DNA from: Macrotis lagotis
Taxonomy: Eukaryota; Chordata; Mammalia; Peramelemorphia; Peramelidae
Length of the DNA: 64,000 nt
Assembly (NCBI RefSeq): GCF_037893015.1
Contig: NC_133666.1
Location: forward strand, 567,333,237-567,397,236
Reading direction: 5' to 3'
Each line of letters starts with the position of its first letter. Position 1 is the stretch's first letter. The translations under genes and the position numbers were made by a program. Positions 34,955 through 45,900 of this stretch are shown here, piece by piece. The notes beneath the pieces are model-generated. The model searched no databases. It was not told the origin of the DNA and saw only the letters and a list, made by a program, of their open reading frames with translations.

Positions 34955-35089
34955 AGCTTAGATTTTTAAACTAAACATTATCTTTAGGAAGTTTTGGATG
35001 GATGGAGAGGCACACTTTCTTCACTCCAAATCTGTAATCCCATAATGTAAAGGGGGGCAAATCTATTCACTGACCTTTGAATAGTCTAT

Positions 35090-35393
35090 AGGAATTCATT
35101 TATAATTCAACAAACCTGATAATAAATGCCATGTACACATTATACTGTACTTCTTCCAGGGAAAGAGTAAAATATAAATTAGATATAGTTCTTCCCCACA
35201 AAAATGCTTTCCCTTTTACTTTACACTTATCTAAATCCTACTTGCCTATATAGAGCTAGTTCAAATGTTATCTTCTTCACAAAATTTTCTCTCTCCTTTC
35301 CATCTTTGTGATTTCTCACAATGCCTTTTTTTTGTCACTCATTCGACAGTCAATCATTTTTTACTTCATGTTGCTGAGACTTCAAGGTAGCAC
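35090..35393 (-). repeat. Partner (probable donor) of the inverted repeat at 32643-32952
   Basis: The reverse complement of the insert inside the SINE at 32.6 kb, about 92-93% identical. On the plus strand it reads like an L2-type module ('gagctagttcaaatgttatc', 'acaaaattttctctctcc'). Weaker similarity extends down to about 35062. Its upper limit lies at the start of the next SINE head ('aaggtagcacagtggat'). Confidence 0.8.
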
Positions 35394-35605
35394 AGTGGAT
35401 AAAGCATAAGGCTTTGAGTCAGGTATATTTAAGTTCCAATCCAGCTTCAGATACTTACCAGCCCTATGATCTTTTAGCAATTTACATTATCTCTATAGCT
35501 CTCTGTAAGATGGGGATGATAATATCATGTAAATCCCAGACTTGTCAAGAATATCAATTAAGATAATATTTTAAAGCTCTTTTACATGTTTAAGGTACTA
35601 TAATA
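35386..35605 (+). repeat. tRNA/MIR-type SINE (THER-like)
   Basis: tRNA-like head 'ggtagcacagtggataaagc', then 'gagtcaggtatatttaagtt', 'gtaagatggggatgataata' (MIR core) and tail 'ggtactataataaatgctta'. Confidence 0.75.
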
Positions 35606-36330
35606 AATGCTTATTAATATTCCAGTTACTTAAAATTTCATCTCTGTGTTTTTTGTCTTTTCTATTAGTTAGTAAGATTCTCATGGACAGGGATAATGCC
35701 TATATTTCTTTGACTCCTGTAGAGCTGAATTTGATAAAATGAAATTCAATAGGGATAAATGTCTTATAAAAGGCTTACAATGGCTAGAAATATCAGTTCC
35801 TCAAGTTGAAGGAAGTGTGATTAGACAGACTAGTCTAAACAGGAGCTTGGAATTTTAGTAGACTACAACATAAGTTATTCAACTATGTGTTAGGGCATTC
35901 AAAAAAGTTAAGATGATGATAGGCTATAGGAAAAGAGACATTGGGTTTATGATTTGGAATGGCATGGTTCTGCTGGGCCAACATTATCCTAGTTAAACAA
36001 CATTTGGAAGTGCTAAATTATGAACACCGCATTGTAGGAAAGATTGATAAATTGGAGAATATTGAGATCAGGGTAAAGAGGATGGTAAAAATTTTGAGAT
36101 CATTTAACAGGAGGATTGGAAGATAGAAATGAGAATATTTAGCCTGGAAAAAAGATCTACCAAAGAAGAGCATTATACCTATCTTTAAATATTTGATTAT
36201 TTACATTAGAGATTTTCTGCTTAAATGAAGAGACAGAACTAGGAGCAATATGTCAAATTTGGGAGGAGTCAAATTAGGCTTCATGGAAAAAAAATTGTCA
36301 CATGCTTATAGCCACTTAAATGAAATGAGT
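35606..36330 (+). mobile_element. CR1-like LINE, 3' coding relic
   Basis: Degraded but ordered matches to the C-terminal region of CR1-type reverse transcriptases: 'ttagtagactacaacataag' (VD-K-N block), then sequence equivalent to the 'RPHLEY..Q.WAP' block near 35960-36000, 'attgataaattggagaatat' (DKLE), 'ggatggtaaaaattttgaga', and the R.GR.K..R..L.V.K block near 36230-36300 (MSNLGGVKLGFMEKKL). No open frame survives. The first 280 bases are duplicated at 37496-37781. The same family is present inverted at 41025-41560. Confidence 0.6.
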
Positions 36331-36339
36331 TTTCTTTCC

Positions 36340-36431
36340 CCTTCCTTCCTTCCTTCCTTCCTTCCTTCCTTCCTTCCTTCCTTCCTTCCTTCCTTCCTTC
36401 CTTCCTTCCTTCCTTTTCCTTCCTTCCTTTT
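36340..36431 (+). repeat. (TTCC)n microsatellite
   Basis: About 20 CCTT units, pyrimidine-only on the plus strand. The PSFL- and KEGR-repeat frames on both strands are its translations. Confidence 0.97.
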
Positions 36432-37440
36432 TCAACAAGGAAAGCAAAAGTAAGTGATAGATTGTTATGCATATTGTAGAGAAGACTCTTGGATTAAATG
36501 ACTTCCTTTTCAATTCTACTCTTTCCCTACCTCTACCCATGCTATTTTGCAAAGCACATGCATAAGATGTTTAATAAATATATGGTTAATGACTCTGTAA
36601 ATGATAAGAAAAACAGCAATATATTTTAGAATTACACATTCAAAATAGAAGAAACCTTAGAATATTCAAGTTTAAGTGCCCAATTTTACAAGTGAGGAAA
36701 TTGAGGCTTTAGTAAGATGACTTGCATAAGGTAAATATCAAATCCATGAATCAAACTTAGGTTTTTGTATTTCAAATCCAAAGTTCTTCCTTCTATAATA
36801 TACTGACTCTAATTAGTAATATAAATATTGAGTACTTACTAGGAATTTGATTATTTTTCCTGTGACTTGAAATTGTATTTAAAATTTTTATACTCTAAAA
36901 AGACAAATAGGCACAAAGGAATGTCCAGTCATCTGAAATCAAAGTTTATGTTGTAAAACACACTATCTTTTAGAAAAACAGCATAATGGCCTTTTAAAGA
37001 CATTTGTCACTGTGATAAAGGCATTTAACTGCCATTTAGTTTAATGATTCATACTTAGACTATCACTTTACACCTTTTAAAGTTAAATTGGTGTCTCTTA
37101 ATGGTATAAAATTGATGAAATTATAAATTGAGATTCCCTGTACATAGAATAAATTGAAGAGGAATAAAGGTGGTTAATTTTTTCTTCCACCTCATTCTTC
37201 ATTTATGCAACAAAGGGTTTCAGCTATGCCTTGGGGACAAATATTCATTGGTACTAGATTGATAGTAGGATGATGTCAGAGTTCTAGTAACTGCTTCAGG
37301 CCTAGTAACTAAGAGAGATTAGGAGCTTTCCACTGAGGATTTAGAAATATGCATTTATCTCTAAAATGTATGTTTTGTCCAAGATTTCCTAAGATTTTAT
37401 GCGTTTCCTACTATGGTTTTTTAATGTATATATATATGTA
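36432..37440. other. Anonymous sequence with an inverted MIR relic
   Basis: MIR relic at about 36640-36800 ('ttttacaagtgaggaaattg'). The rest holds no recognisable gene or family. Confidence 0.45.
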
Positions 37441-37446
37441 TGTATG

Positions 37447-37456
37447 TATAATTATC

Positions 37457-37495
<39 letters not shown>

Positions 37496-37802
37496 AATGC
37501 TTATTAATATGACAGTTGCTTAAAATTTCATCTCTGTGTTTTTTGTCTTTTCTATTAGGTAGGTAGTAAGATTCTCATGGACAGGGATAATGCCTATATT
37601 TCTTGGACTCTCCTGTAGAACTGAATTTGATAAAATTAAATTCAATAGGGATAAATGTCTTTCAAAAGGCTTACAATGGCTAGAAATATCAGTTCCTCAA
37701 GTTCAAGGAAGTGTGACTAGACAGACTAGTCTAAACAGGAGTTTGGAGTTTTAATAAACTACAACATCAGTTATTCAACTGTCTCTATATATATAATTAT
37801 CC
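37447..37802 (+). repeat. Inserted direct copy of 35606-35885, flanked by 11-bp repeats
   Basis: 37496-37781 is about 94% identical (by eye) to 35606-35885, same orientation, with 4-bp and 2-bp length differences. The unit plus a (TA)n stretch is bracketed by the direct repeat TATAATTATCC at 37447-37457 and 37792-37802. The copied part begins inside a SINE tail and ends inside a CR1-like relic, so it does not follow the limits of either family. Confidence 0.8.
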
Positions 37803-37989
37803 CCCCCATTCTTTTTTGAACACTTAACTATCCATCTAACTATTTTCTTTAGATATACATTAAGGGTGAATGAATATTTTGAGAGGAACTTAGATTTTAA
37901 AATATTTATTTATTTTATGGCAAAAATGGTTGTTGGTTGGTGCTCTTTGTGCTAAGAGAGGACTGAAATGGCATCTCTATGTAGAAGTC

Positions 37990-38783
37990 AAAATGTTGTT
38001 GCTGTCCTTCATTCTTGAAGAAGACCAGAATATCAGGGAGGCAATGCTATGACATGTACATGAATTGGATTTGAGTGAGGATATGCTATGCAAAGTCACC
38101 AGAGGTTAGAGACAGTGTGTCTGATTGTGACTGAACAGACCAATACAAACTTGGAAGGTTCTACCACACATTGGGCACAAATAGTCCATGTGAGTGTCAT
38201 ATGGATTGGAGATGTCTCTAAATTTGATATCTCATATTTCTTTTGAACTACTGAAATTCTGTTTTACTCATAGATACAACACAGTGACATTTTTGATGCA
38301 GGCACTAAACTGGTCAGTCCTGTGCTAAAAGTCTCTCTTGTTTCACATTGATTTCAAAATTCTTCATAGAGACCTTGAGGGTGTCCTTGTATCACTTCTT
38401 CTGACCTCTGAAGGAGTGCTTGTCTTGTGAATTTTCCATAAAATATTTTTTAAGCAAGCCTATATTTGACATTGAAACAATGCATCCAGTTCATACAAAT
38501 TGGGTTCTTTACAGTAGAGTTTGAGTGCTTGGCAGTTCACCTTGAAAAAGGACCTCAGTGTCTGGTACTTTATCTTGCCAGATGATCTTCAGAATCTTCC
38601 TAAGACAATTTAAATAGAAATGATTCAGTTTTCTGGCATGACTCTGATATACTGTCCAGGTTTCACAGCATACCACAATGAGCTCAGCACAACAGGACTA
38701 TAGACTTTCAGTGTGGTAGGTAATCTAATACTTCTCATCCATGATTTTTTTTCAATCTTCCAAACACTGAGCTGGCTCTGGCA

Positions 38784-38846
<63 letters not shown>

Positions 38847-38960
38847 CCTCATTATCAATGTGTATATCCCTGGAAAATATACTACTTATTCACCCTATTC
38901 AAAATTTGCTTTAACTGATGGTTCCACATGGATGGTATGGTACTGGCTGATAATGGGAGC
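37990..38960 (-). mobile_element. RTE (BovB-type) LINE, 3' fragment
   Basis: On the minus strand the C-terminal reverse-transcriptase region and 3' UTR are visible. The ORF at 38625-38858 contains [17 protein letters not shown], related to the RTE block before YGCETW, broken by changes. The end nearest 37990 ('ccttcattcttgaagaagac', 'gacatgtacatgaattggat') is the tail shared with Mar1 SINEs. It aligns along most of its length with 51478-52580. No coding capacity. Confidence 0.8.
38786..38843 (+). repeat. (TG)n microsatellite grown inside the RTE copy
   Basis: About 29 TG units. The paralogous RTE copy has only 'aatgtgtgtgtcaacctc' at the same place (near 52356), so the tract expanded from a short coding GT run. 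Confidence 0.95.
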
Positions 38961-39285
38961 ATTTTAACTACTGAATTAGATTACAATTTCATTTGCAAAA
39001 CATTAATAGGATGATAAAAAATGATGGAGGATTAAGAGTGTTTCATCACAAAAGAGCAAAAGGTAATAGAAGAGAAAGTAAGTAAAAGAAATGGAACAGA
39101 TATACTAAGATTATAATATATTCTTATATCATGGACAGAGGAATCACCACTGTTGGATCACATTTGAAAAACTGAAAATATCATTTAAGAAAATGAGAAA
39201 GGCAACCAAATACACACAATCACTCATAGAGTATGGTCCAGATGATGACACAGCCATATGATGTATTCCCATTGGTATGTTTTTA
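38961..39285. other. Anonymous sequence
   Basis: No gene or repeat recognised; A-rich on the plus strand. Confidence 0.4.
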
Positions 39286-39515
39286 AGCAGGTAGGTGGTA
39301 TAATATATAGACCACTGGGCCTTGAGTCAGAAAGAACTGATTTCAAATTTAGCCTTAGATAATCTATGACCCTGGGCAAGTCACTTTAGTTCTGTTTGCC
39401 TCTGTTTCTCAACTATAAAATTAAGATAAGTATATCATCTCCCTTGCAGGGTTATCATGAGGATCAAATGAGATAATATTTGTTTAAAAAACTCTAAGGA
39501 CAGTGATTGGAATTT
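39286..39515 (+). repeat. MIR/THER-type SINE, near full length
   Basis: 'aagcaggtaggtggtataat' (tRNA-like head), 'gaccctgggcaagtcacttt', 'ctcaactataaaattaagat', 'gggttatcatgaggatcaaa' and 'aaaactctaaggacagtg'. Confidence 0.82.
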
Positions 39516-39936
39516 AATCAGTACTATATAAATGTTTATAAACTCTCCATTTCTTTTCTCCTTTGGAGGGCAAATTTTGCCTACTTAGATTGTACCTGCA
39601 CTCAAATACACACAGTGAAAATCAATTTTGGAGGTAGGAAAGCTATAAAAATTATTTTTAAAAGGACAGAAGTCCAAAAAGAAAAAATCAAAATCAGTAT
39701 TTATATAAAAAGGGTTATAAAGAAGAGATTAATATTGTCACCTATCTTTTCTGATAACATTTCTTATATAATATGTAAAATTATAGCAACTGTTTCAATT
39801 TTGATCAGAAACCTTTAGGATCTTCCCCATCCAGATTGATTTTTTTTTGGTTATGTAAAAGAGGTCATTCATTGCCTGATTTCTTTCCAAGCCTTCATCA
39901 CTGAATGGACTTTGCCTCAGACCTGCTAAAGACCCT
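39516..39936. other. Anonymous sequence
   Basis: The 103-residue frame at 39507-39818 begins inside the SINE tail and is Ile/Lys-rich. No domain is seen and I treat it as chance. Confidence 0.4.
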
Positions 39937-40148
39937 AGCTCAAAAAGCCACAGTTTTCCACTGCAACCAGGGTCTTTTCCAGTCTTTCTGATCCATATCT
40001 GATTACTGGACCTGGATAACTCTGGAGAAGAAAATGAGACTGCTGACTTTCCATAACCTTTTCCTCATTTAAATCAAATTCACTTGCATGGCATGGCATT
40101 GTTTATCTGATGTCATGGTTCTCATCAAGAATGAAGGACAAACAACAA
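39937..40148 (+). repeat. Mar1-type SINE, 3' half
   Basis: 'catatctgattactggacct', 'ctctggagaagaaaatgaga', 'catggcatggcattgtttat' and tail 'aagaatgaaggacaaacaac'. The tRNA-like head is missing. Confidence 0.88.
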
Positions 40149-40734
40149 GATCATTAAAAAGTACAACAGAAGCAATCTGAGCTGATCCTATTATTAAACA
40201 GTTATAGGATATTGTACCATATTTGGGAAATTATTGCATTATAAATAATACCAATTTCAAATATCAGAGTTTACCACTATAACATTAATTTTTCAGGTGA
40301 CATTTGAATGTAAATCACAGGACACCACAATCTCAGACATAAAAATTGTAGTAGACCTAAAAGGCCATGGAATGACATATGATAGGTGAAAGTATACTGT
40401 AGTAATCAGGAGAAGGATCATATAGTTGAGATAAACAGATAATGAATGGAAGGCCAGAAGTTTGAGTGCAATGGTATGCACAGAATATTCAAGACCAAGA
40501 GAAAATTGACAGGGTGTTGGGTGGATTCTCAACAGAGAATATATGAAAGAGCATGGTTAAGAATTGTATAGATTAAGAAGACAAGAAGTGATTAAAAACT
40601 GTGCTGAATTATCCACATAGATGAGATTACTGAATCATTGAAATGTTCATAATTGTAATATACACTTAACAAGTAAACAAAGTCAATGAAAAAATAAAAT
40701 TAACTTTATTGATTCTTTGGTATTTAAAAATGTT
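40149..40734. other. Anonymous sequence
   Basis: No gene or repeat recognised. The 79-residue minus frame at 40293 is unsupported. Confidence 0.4.
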
Positions 40735-40882
40735 GGGGCAGCTAGATGATGTAGTGGATAGAGCATTAGCACTGGAGTCAGGAGGACTTGAGTTCAAATC
40801 TGGCCTTGGACACTTAATAATTACCTAGCTGTGTGATCTTGGAAAAGTCAGTTAACCCCACTGCCTTACAAAAACCAAAAAA
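40735..40882 (+). repeat. WSINE1-like SINE
   Basis: A full sense copy: 'ggggcagctagatgatgtag', 'gagttcaaatctggccttgg', 'ttaataattacctagctgtg' and 'ccttacaaaaaccaaaaaa'. Confidence 0.92.
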
Positions 40883-41024
40883 TAATTCTATAGGTCTAAG
40901 TCCCAGCCAATTAGTCAGAAGTTTCTTTTTCCAGTTAATAAAGCTAAACACAGATTAAGAATTACCATGTACAGAATCTTAAATTTCATTTTGATTTATA
41001 TATCTTGATAGGAAAGCAATCTGA

Positions 41025-41560
41025 AGAATTTCAGGATATTATGGAATCTTAGAGAACATTTATCCCATGCCATACCTGAACAAGAATCCCTTCTTTAATA
41101 TGTGTAACAAATACTGAACCAGTCTTTTCCTGAAAATGTCCAGGGAGTAAGAATTCATTTCCACAGTAGAAAACTCATTCAACTTTTGTATAGCAGTGAT
41201 TGTTAGGAAGTTTTTTCCTGCCATCAGTCCTAAATTTGTCTCATTATAGTCTCCTTCCATTACTAGTTTGGCCCTCTCAGGGGAAGTGGAACAGAAAATT
41301 CTAACTCTCCATGACAATAACACTTCAAATACTTTAAGGCCATGATTATCCCACTCACCTCCCATCTTCTCTTCTGCAGGTTAAATATCTTTAGATCTAT
41401 CACTGGATCCTCAAGTGTAGTGGCATGACTTTGAAACCCTTTACCTTCTTTGTTGTTCTCTGTGCAGTGCTCTCCAGTTTACTGATATGTTGGCCAGAAC
41501 TGAACCAGAATACCCCAGATGTTGTCTGACAAAGGGAGGACTATGCCTTCCATATTTGTA
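41025..41560 (-). mobile_element. CR1-like LINE, 3' end (C-terminal coding relic)
   Basis: A minus-strand frame at 41060-41365 reads PERAKLVMEGDYNETNLGL, then GKNFLTITAIQKLNE, then SLDIFRKRLVQYLLHILKK. This follows the C-terminal CR1 pattern R-G-R-FRLDVRKNFLT--VQKWN-LPREVV-SPSLE-FK-RL. Upstream on the minus strand, 41370-41560 is equivalent to the preceding block (RNA-binding 'DKLE..RRATRMVKGL' region). The 3' end lies near 41025. Best-preserved copy of this family in the window, but broken. Confidence 0.68.
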
Positions 41561-41976
41561 AAGGTTTTGTTCATAAGATAAACTATGTGACTATAATAAT
41601 ATAAATATTATAGGTTGATCATTAAAAACCTTGGAAAAGTTTAGAATACCAAGTTAGTAGTTTATATTTCTTCATAAATAAGACCTGAAGCTAACTATGC
41701 CCATTTTTGGTTTGGTATCTCCAATAACCAGCACAATGCCTTTCACATCAAAAGCATTTAAATGTTTGATGATGTTTTTGAAATTTTAGAGGATAGAGAT
41801 AACAGATTTTCTCTTGCCTCATTCTCCTTGACCTTTCTGCTGTGTTTATATTGGAGATTAGCATTTCCTTGAAATACTTTCCTGTACTCATTTTCAAGAT
41901 ATGAATACTGACAGTTTTTTTCCCTCCTACTTCTCTATATTCTTTTCTGTATCATTTGCAGACTCTCTTTTCTATC
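41561..41976. other. Anonymous sequence
   Basis: No gene recognised. 'taaccagcacaatgcctttc' near 41730 hints at an L2-type 3' module. Confidence 0.4.
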
Positions 41977-41988
41977 TCCTTGCTTCTT

Positions 41989-42137
41989 TTTTTTAGGTTT
42001 TTGCAAGGCAAATGGAGTTAAGTGGCTTGCCCAAGGCCACAGAGCTAGGTAATTATTAAGTGTCCGAGACCAGATTTGAACCCAGGTACTCCTGACTCCA
42101 AGGCAGTGCTTTATCCACTATGCCACCTAGCCACGCC
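41989..42137 (-). repeat. WSINE1-like SINE with 12-bp target-site duplication
   Basis: A full inverted copy, flanked by TCCTTGCTTCTT at 41977-41988 and 42139-42150, a perfect match. Confidence 0.95.
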
Positions 42138-42150
42138 ATCCTTGCTTCTT

Positions 42151-42558
42151 AACTATTGAAATGCTTCAGAGTTTTTCCTTGACTCTTTTCTTTTCCTGTA
42201 TCTCAGTTACTCCTGTGGCTTCAATTGTTACCACTATTCTGGTCAACAGGGACAAACCTATTTCTGAAAATTCAGATAATAATTTATAATTATGGACACA
42301 TGCCGTCTAGTTATCCTATAACCACTACAATCTTAATATAACCTGAGGCACAATTAGTAATAGTTTCCCTCTGTTTCTCATAACTAATATCACCCATTCT
42401 TTCCTTATTCAAGATCAAAATTTCCATCCTATATTTAATTATTCCATCTTCCTCATCCTTTACATAGTGCTTAGTTCTTGTAGATTCTATCTGCTCACTA
42501 TTTCTTGGATCCATGTCTTACTTAGTATTTCTAATACTACCCATTATGGCGTAATGGA
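42151..42558. other. Anonymous sequence
   Basis: No gene or repeat recognised; the 67-residue minus frame at 42311 has no domain. Confidence 0.4.
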
Positions 42559-42559
42559 A

Positions 42560-42760
42560 ATAGTACCAGACTACATCATAGGATCATAGGATTAAGAGTT
42601 GGGAAGAACAGTAGGGTATTTTTAAACTTCAACCCTTTCATTTAATTGATTAGAAGACAAAGATTAAGTGACTTGTTCAAGGTCACAAGTTTAGAAACAG
42701 CAAGAATAAGATAAATACCCAGGTTCTTTTTCTGTAAATCCAAGACTCTTTCCACTAGAG
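42560..42760 (-). repeat. MIR relic
   Basis: 'ggatcataggattaagagtt', 'gattaagtgacttgttcaag' and 'gtcacaagtttagaaacag' give an inverted MIR pattern. Confidence 0.7.
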
Positions 42761-42984
42761 AAAATTGACTCTATTTCTGGGTTTTAGTTTTATCATTGCT
42801 AAATTAAGATAGGTACTACATTTTTATCTAAAAGCTACAATTTCTCCAAAGGTGAAACAATGGCAATAGGAACTATTCAATTGTTCCTATACTCACTTAT
42901 TAATATTCTATAGATCTAACATCCTTCAGAAGTTAGCTAAATAGCTTCTGTATCCAAGTCATGTTAGTGCAAAGACTAATAGAT

Positions 42985-45900
42985 GGGAGAGCAGATTCAA
43001 GGTGGTGGAGTGAAGGCATGGACTCCATTGAGCTCTCCTCCAAACCATTGCAAATAACTTTTTTCCTTGGTTTTGGCTCTTAGACCAGGGAATGGGGTTA
43101 AGTGACTTGCCCAAAGTCACAGTTAGGTAATTATTAGGTTTCTGAGACCAAATTTGAACTCAGGATCTCCTGACTCCAGTGTTCTATTCTCTGTGTCACC
43201 TAACTGCCTCTGAAATACCTTTAAATCAGGATGATTCACCTTTACTTTTAAAATATTTTATTGAAGTAGTAGACAAAATATTTTGATTTGTCATTTTAGT
43301 GAGAGCTCTGTGGTAGCTCAGCTTTTTTTTGCTAAAGCATTTAGTAAAACCACAAACAGGCCACATAAAATCACCCTTCAATTGCATGCAGCCTGCTAGT
43401 GGCATTTTGGGCAACCTTGTTTTTAAATAATGATTTTAACCAAATTCTAGAGGCAGAACCCACAAAAAGACTGAGTAAAATGATTTTCTAGTCTGACAAG
43501 TTGGAAAATTCATGGGGTTAGAAATGGCCACAGTGCAGACTGGGCCACACTAGAGTGGACAAGCTCCAGATACCGATGAACAGTCTAAGGGACACCTATG
43601 ACCCTGGGGACACCTGGGTCCATGATAGTGATGGTGGTGGTTTCCAGATCTCTCAGTCCAGGGATTGCCAAGGACAATTGGGAAGGTCAGCAGGTAATCT
43701 TTGCTGCACCAGAGTGAAAGGAGAGCCTAGTCCAGCACAGGCCTCAGCCCAGTCCAGGAACAGGCCTGGCGAGCAATAGGGAGCTACCCAGCAGCTGCTT
43801 CCAGAGTCCTCAGCTCACAGACAGTAAGGGGGGTGGGGGAGATTTCAGAAGTCTCTTTGTTATCCCTGAGGCAGGATTCTGTTACTTTACCCATACTCAG
43901 ATCCAGGTCATAGTCTGGGACTCCAGTCTCAGGAAAAGGAGCAAAAACACAACAGAATCTACTGCCTGTCCCAGAGCAGGGACCCTCCTCACAGTTCCAG
44001 GGTTGAGGGGAATGCTTGTGGTCATCTACAGACCAGAGCACAGGCCAGGAGATCAGTCATAGTCTCTCATAAGACCTTAAAGGAATTGAGAACTTACATG
44101 TCCCTGGTGGGTATCCCCTGAAAACAGCTGAAAAAACACTCAAAACCTTGGGAGTGTGTCCTCCATCCTGAAAACAGAGTCCCACCCTTTTAGCAAAGAG
44201 TTAAAATCAAGTCATAGACTGGGGAAATGAGCAAACAACAAAAGAAAAAAATCCAACCACAGACAATTATTTTGATCCTATGGAGGATCAACTTCACACT
44301 CAGAAGATAACAAAGACAATGCATCTGCATCCAAAACTTCCAAGAAAATTATGAATTGGTCTCAGGCTAGTGGGTAGCTCAAAAAGATTTTGAAAGTCAA
44401 GTAAAGGAGGCAGAGCAAAAATTGAAAAGAGAAAAGAGAGGAATGTGGGTAAATCATGAAAACCAAGTCAGCAGCTTGGTGAAGGAAATACCAAAAATAC
44501 TGACGAAAATATTTTAAAATCTAGTTTGGGTCAAATGGAAAAAGCAGTCCAAAAGGCCAATGAGAGATGAATGCCTTTAAAAGCAGAATTGACCAAATGG
44601 AAAAGGAGATACACAAACTCTCTGAAGAAAATAATTCCTTGAAATATATAATGGAGCTAAGGGAAGCTGATGAATTTGTGAGAAAACAATAAAACAAAAC
44701 CAAAGGAATAAAACCTAGAAGAATATATGAAATATCTCATTGGAAAAACAATTGACCTGGAAAAAAAGATCTAGGAGAGATTAGTGAACTACCTGAAAGT
44801 TATGACCAAAGAAATAGCCTAGACATCATTTTCCAAGAAATTATACAGGAAAATTGCCCTGATACCTTAGAAACAGAGGTTAAAATAGAAATCAAAAGAA
44901 TACACCAAAATCACCTCCTGAAAGAGATCCCAAAATGAAACTTTCAGCAATGTTATAGCCAATTCTAGAACTCCCAAATCAAGGAGAAAATATTACAAGC
45001 AATCAGAAGGAAACAATTCAAATATTGTGGATGTACAGTCAGAATAACACAATATTTAGCAGTTTCTACATTAAGGCATCATAGGGCTTGGAATAAAACA
45101 TTCCAGAAGGCAAAAGAGCTTGGATTACAAACAAAAATCAACTACCCAGCAAAAGTGAACATTCTCTTTCACAGGGAAAAATAGACATTCAATAAAAAGG
45201 GGGACTTCCAAATTTTGTGGATGAAATGACTAGAGCTGACTAGAAAGTTTGATCTTCAAATAAAGGACACAGGTGAAGCATAGAGAGGGTGAAAGGGAAG
45301 GGCAATTCATGGATGGGAAGATGATACTGATAACTCATATGAATCTTCTCATTTATAAGGGCAGTTAGAAGGAACACATATAGCAAGATACAGGAGGGAG
45401 TTGAATTTGAAGGTATAATATATTATAAAGATGGCATTAATGAACAAGAAAGGAATGTACTGGGGGAAAGAGAAAGGAGAGCTAGAATGGGCTAAATTAT
45501 TTCACATAAAAGAGCCAAGAAAAAGCTTTGCAATGGAATGGAAGAGGGGGGAGGTGAGCAGAAATAAATGAGCCTTACTTTCATCAGAACTGGATCAGAG
45601 AGTAAATAATGTACACATTCAATTGTACACAATTCAATTTATTTTACTCTAGAAGAAAATAGGAGAAAGTGATGGGCGAAAGAGAACAGGAGGGTGAGGG
45701 GAGTTAGGTGATAGAAGGGAGGGAAGATTGTGGGAGGGGGTAGACAGATGCAATATACATTTGAGGAGAGACAGGATGAAAGGAGAGATAGAATAAACTA
45801 AATGTAAGTGGGGGAATAGAATAAAAAAATACAGCTAGCAATAGTGATTGTGGAAAAAATATTGAAAAAAGCTTCTCTGATAAAGACTTCATTTCTCAAA

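Noticed and set aside
39507..39818. 103-residue plus-strand frame as a gene
   Set aside because: It starts inside a SINE tail and is low-complexity Ile/Lys-rich.
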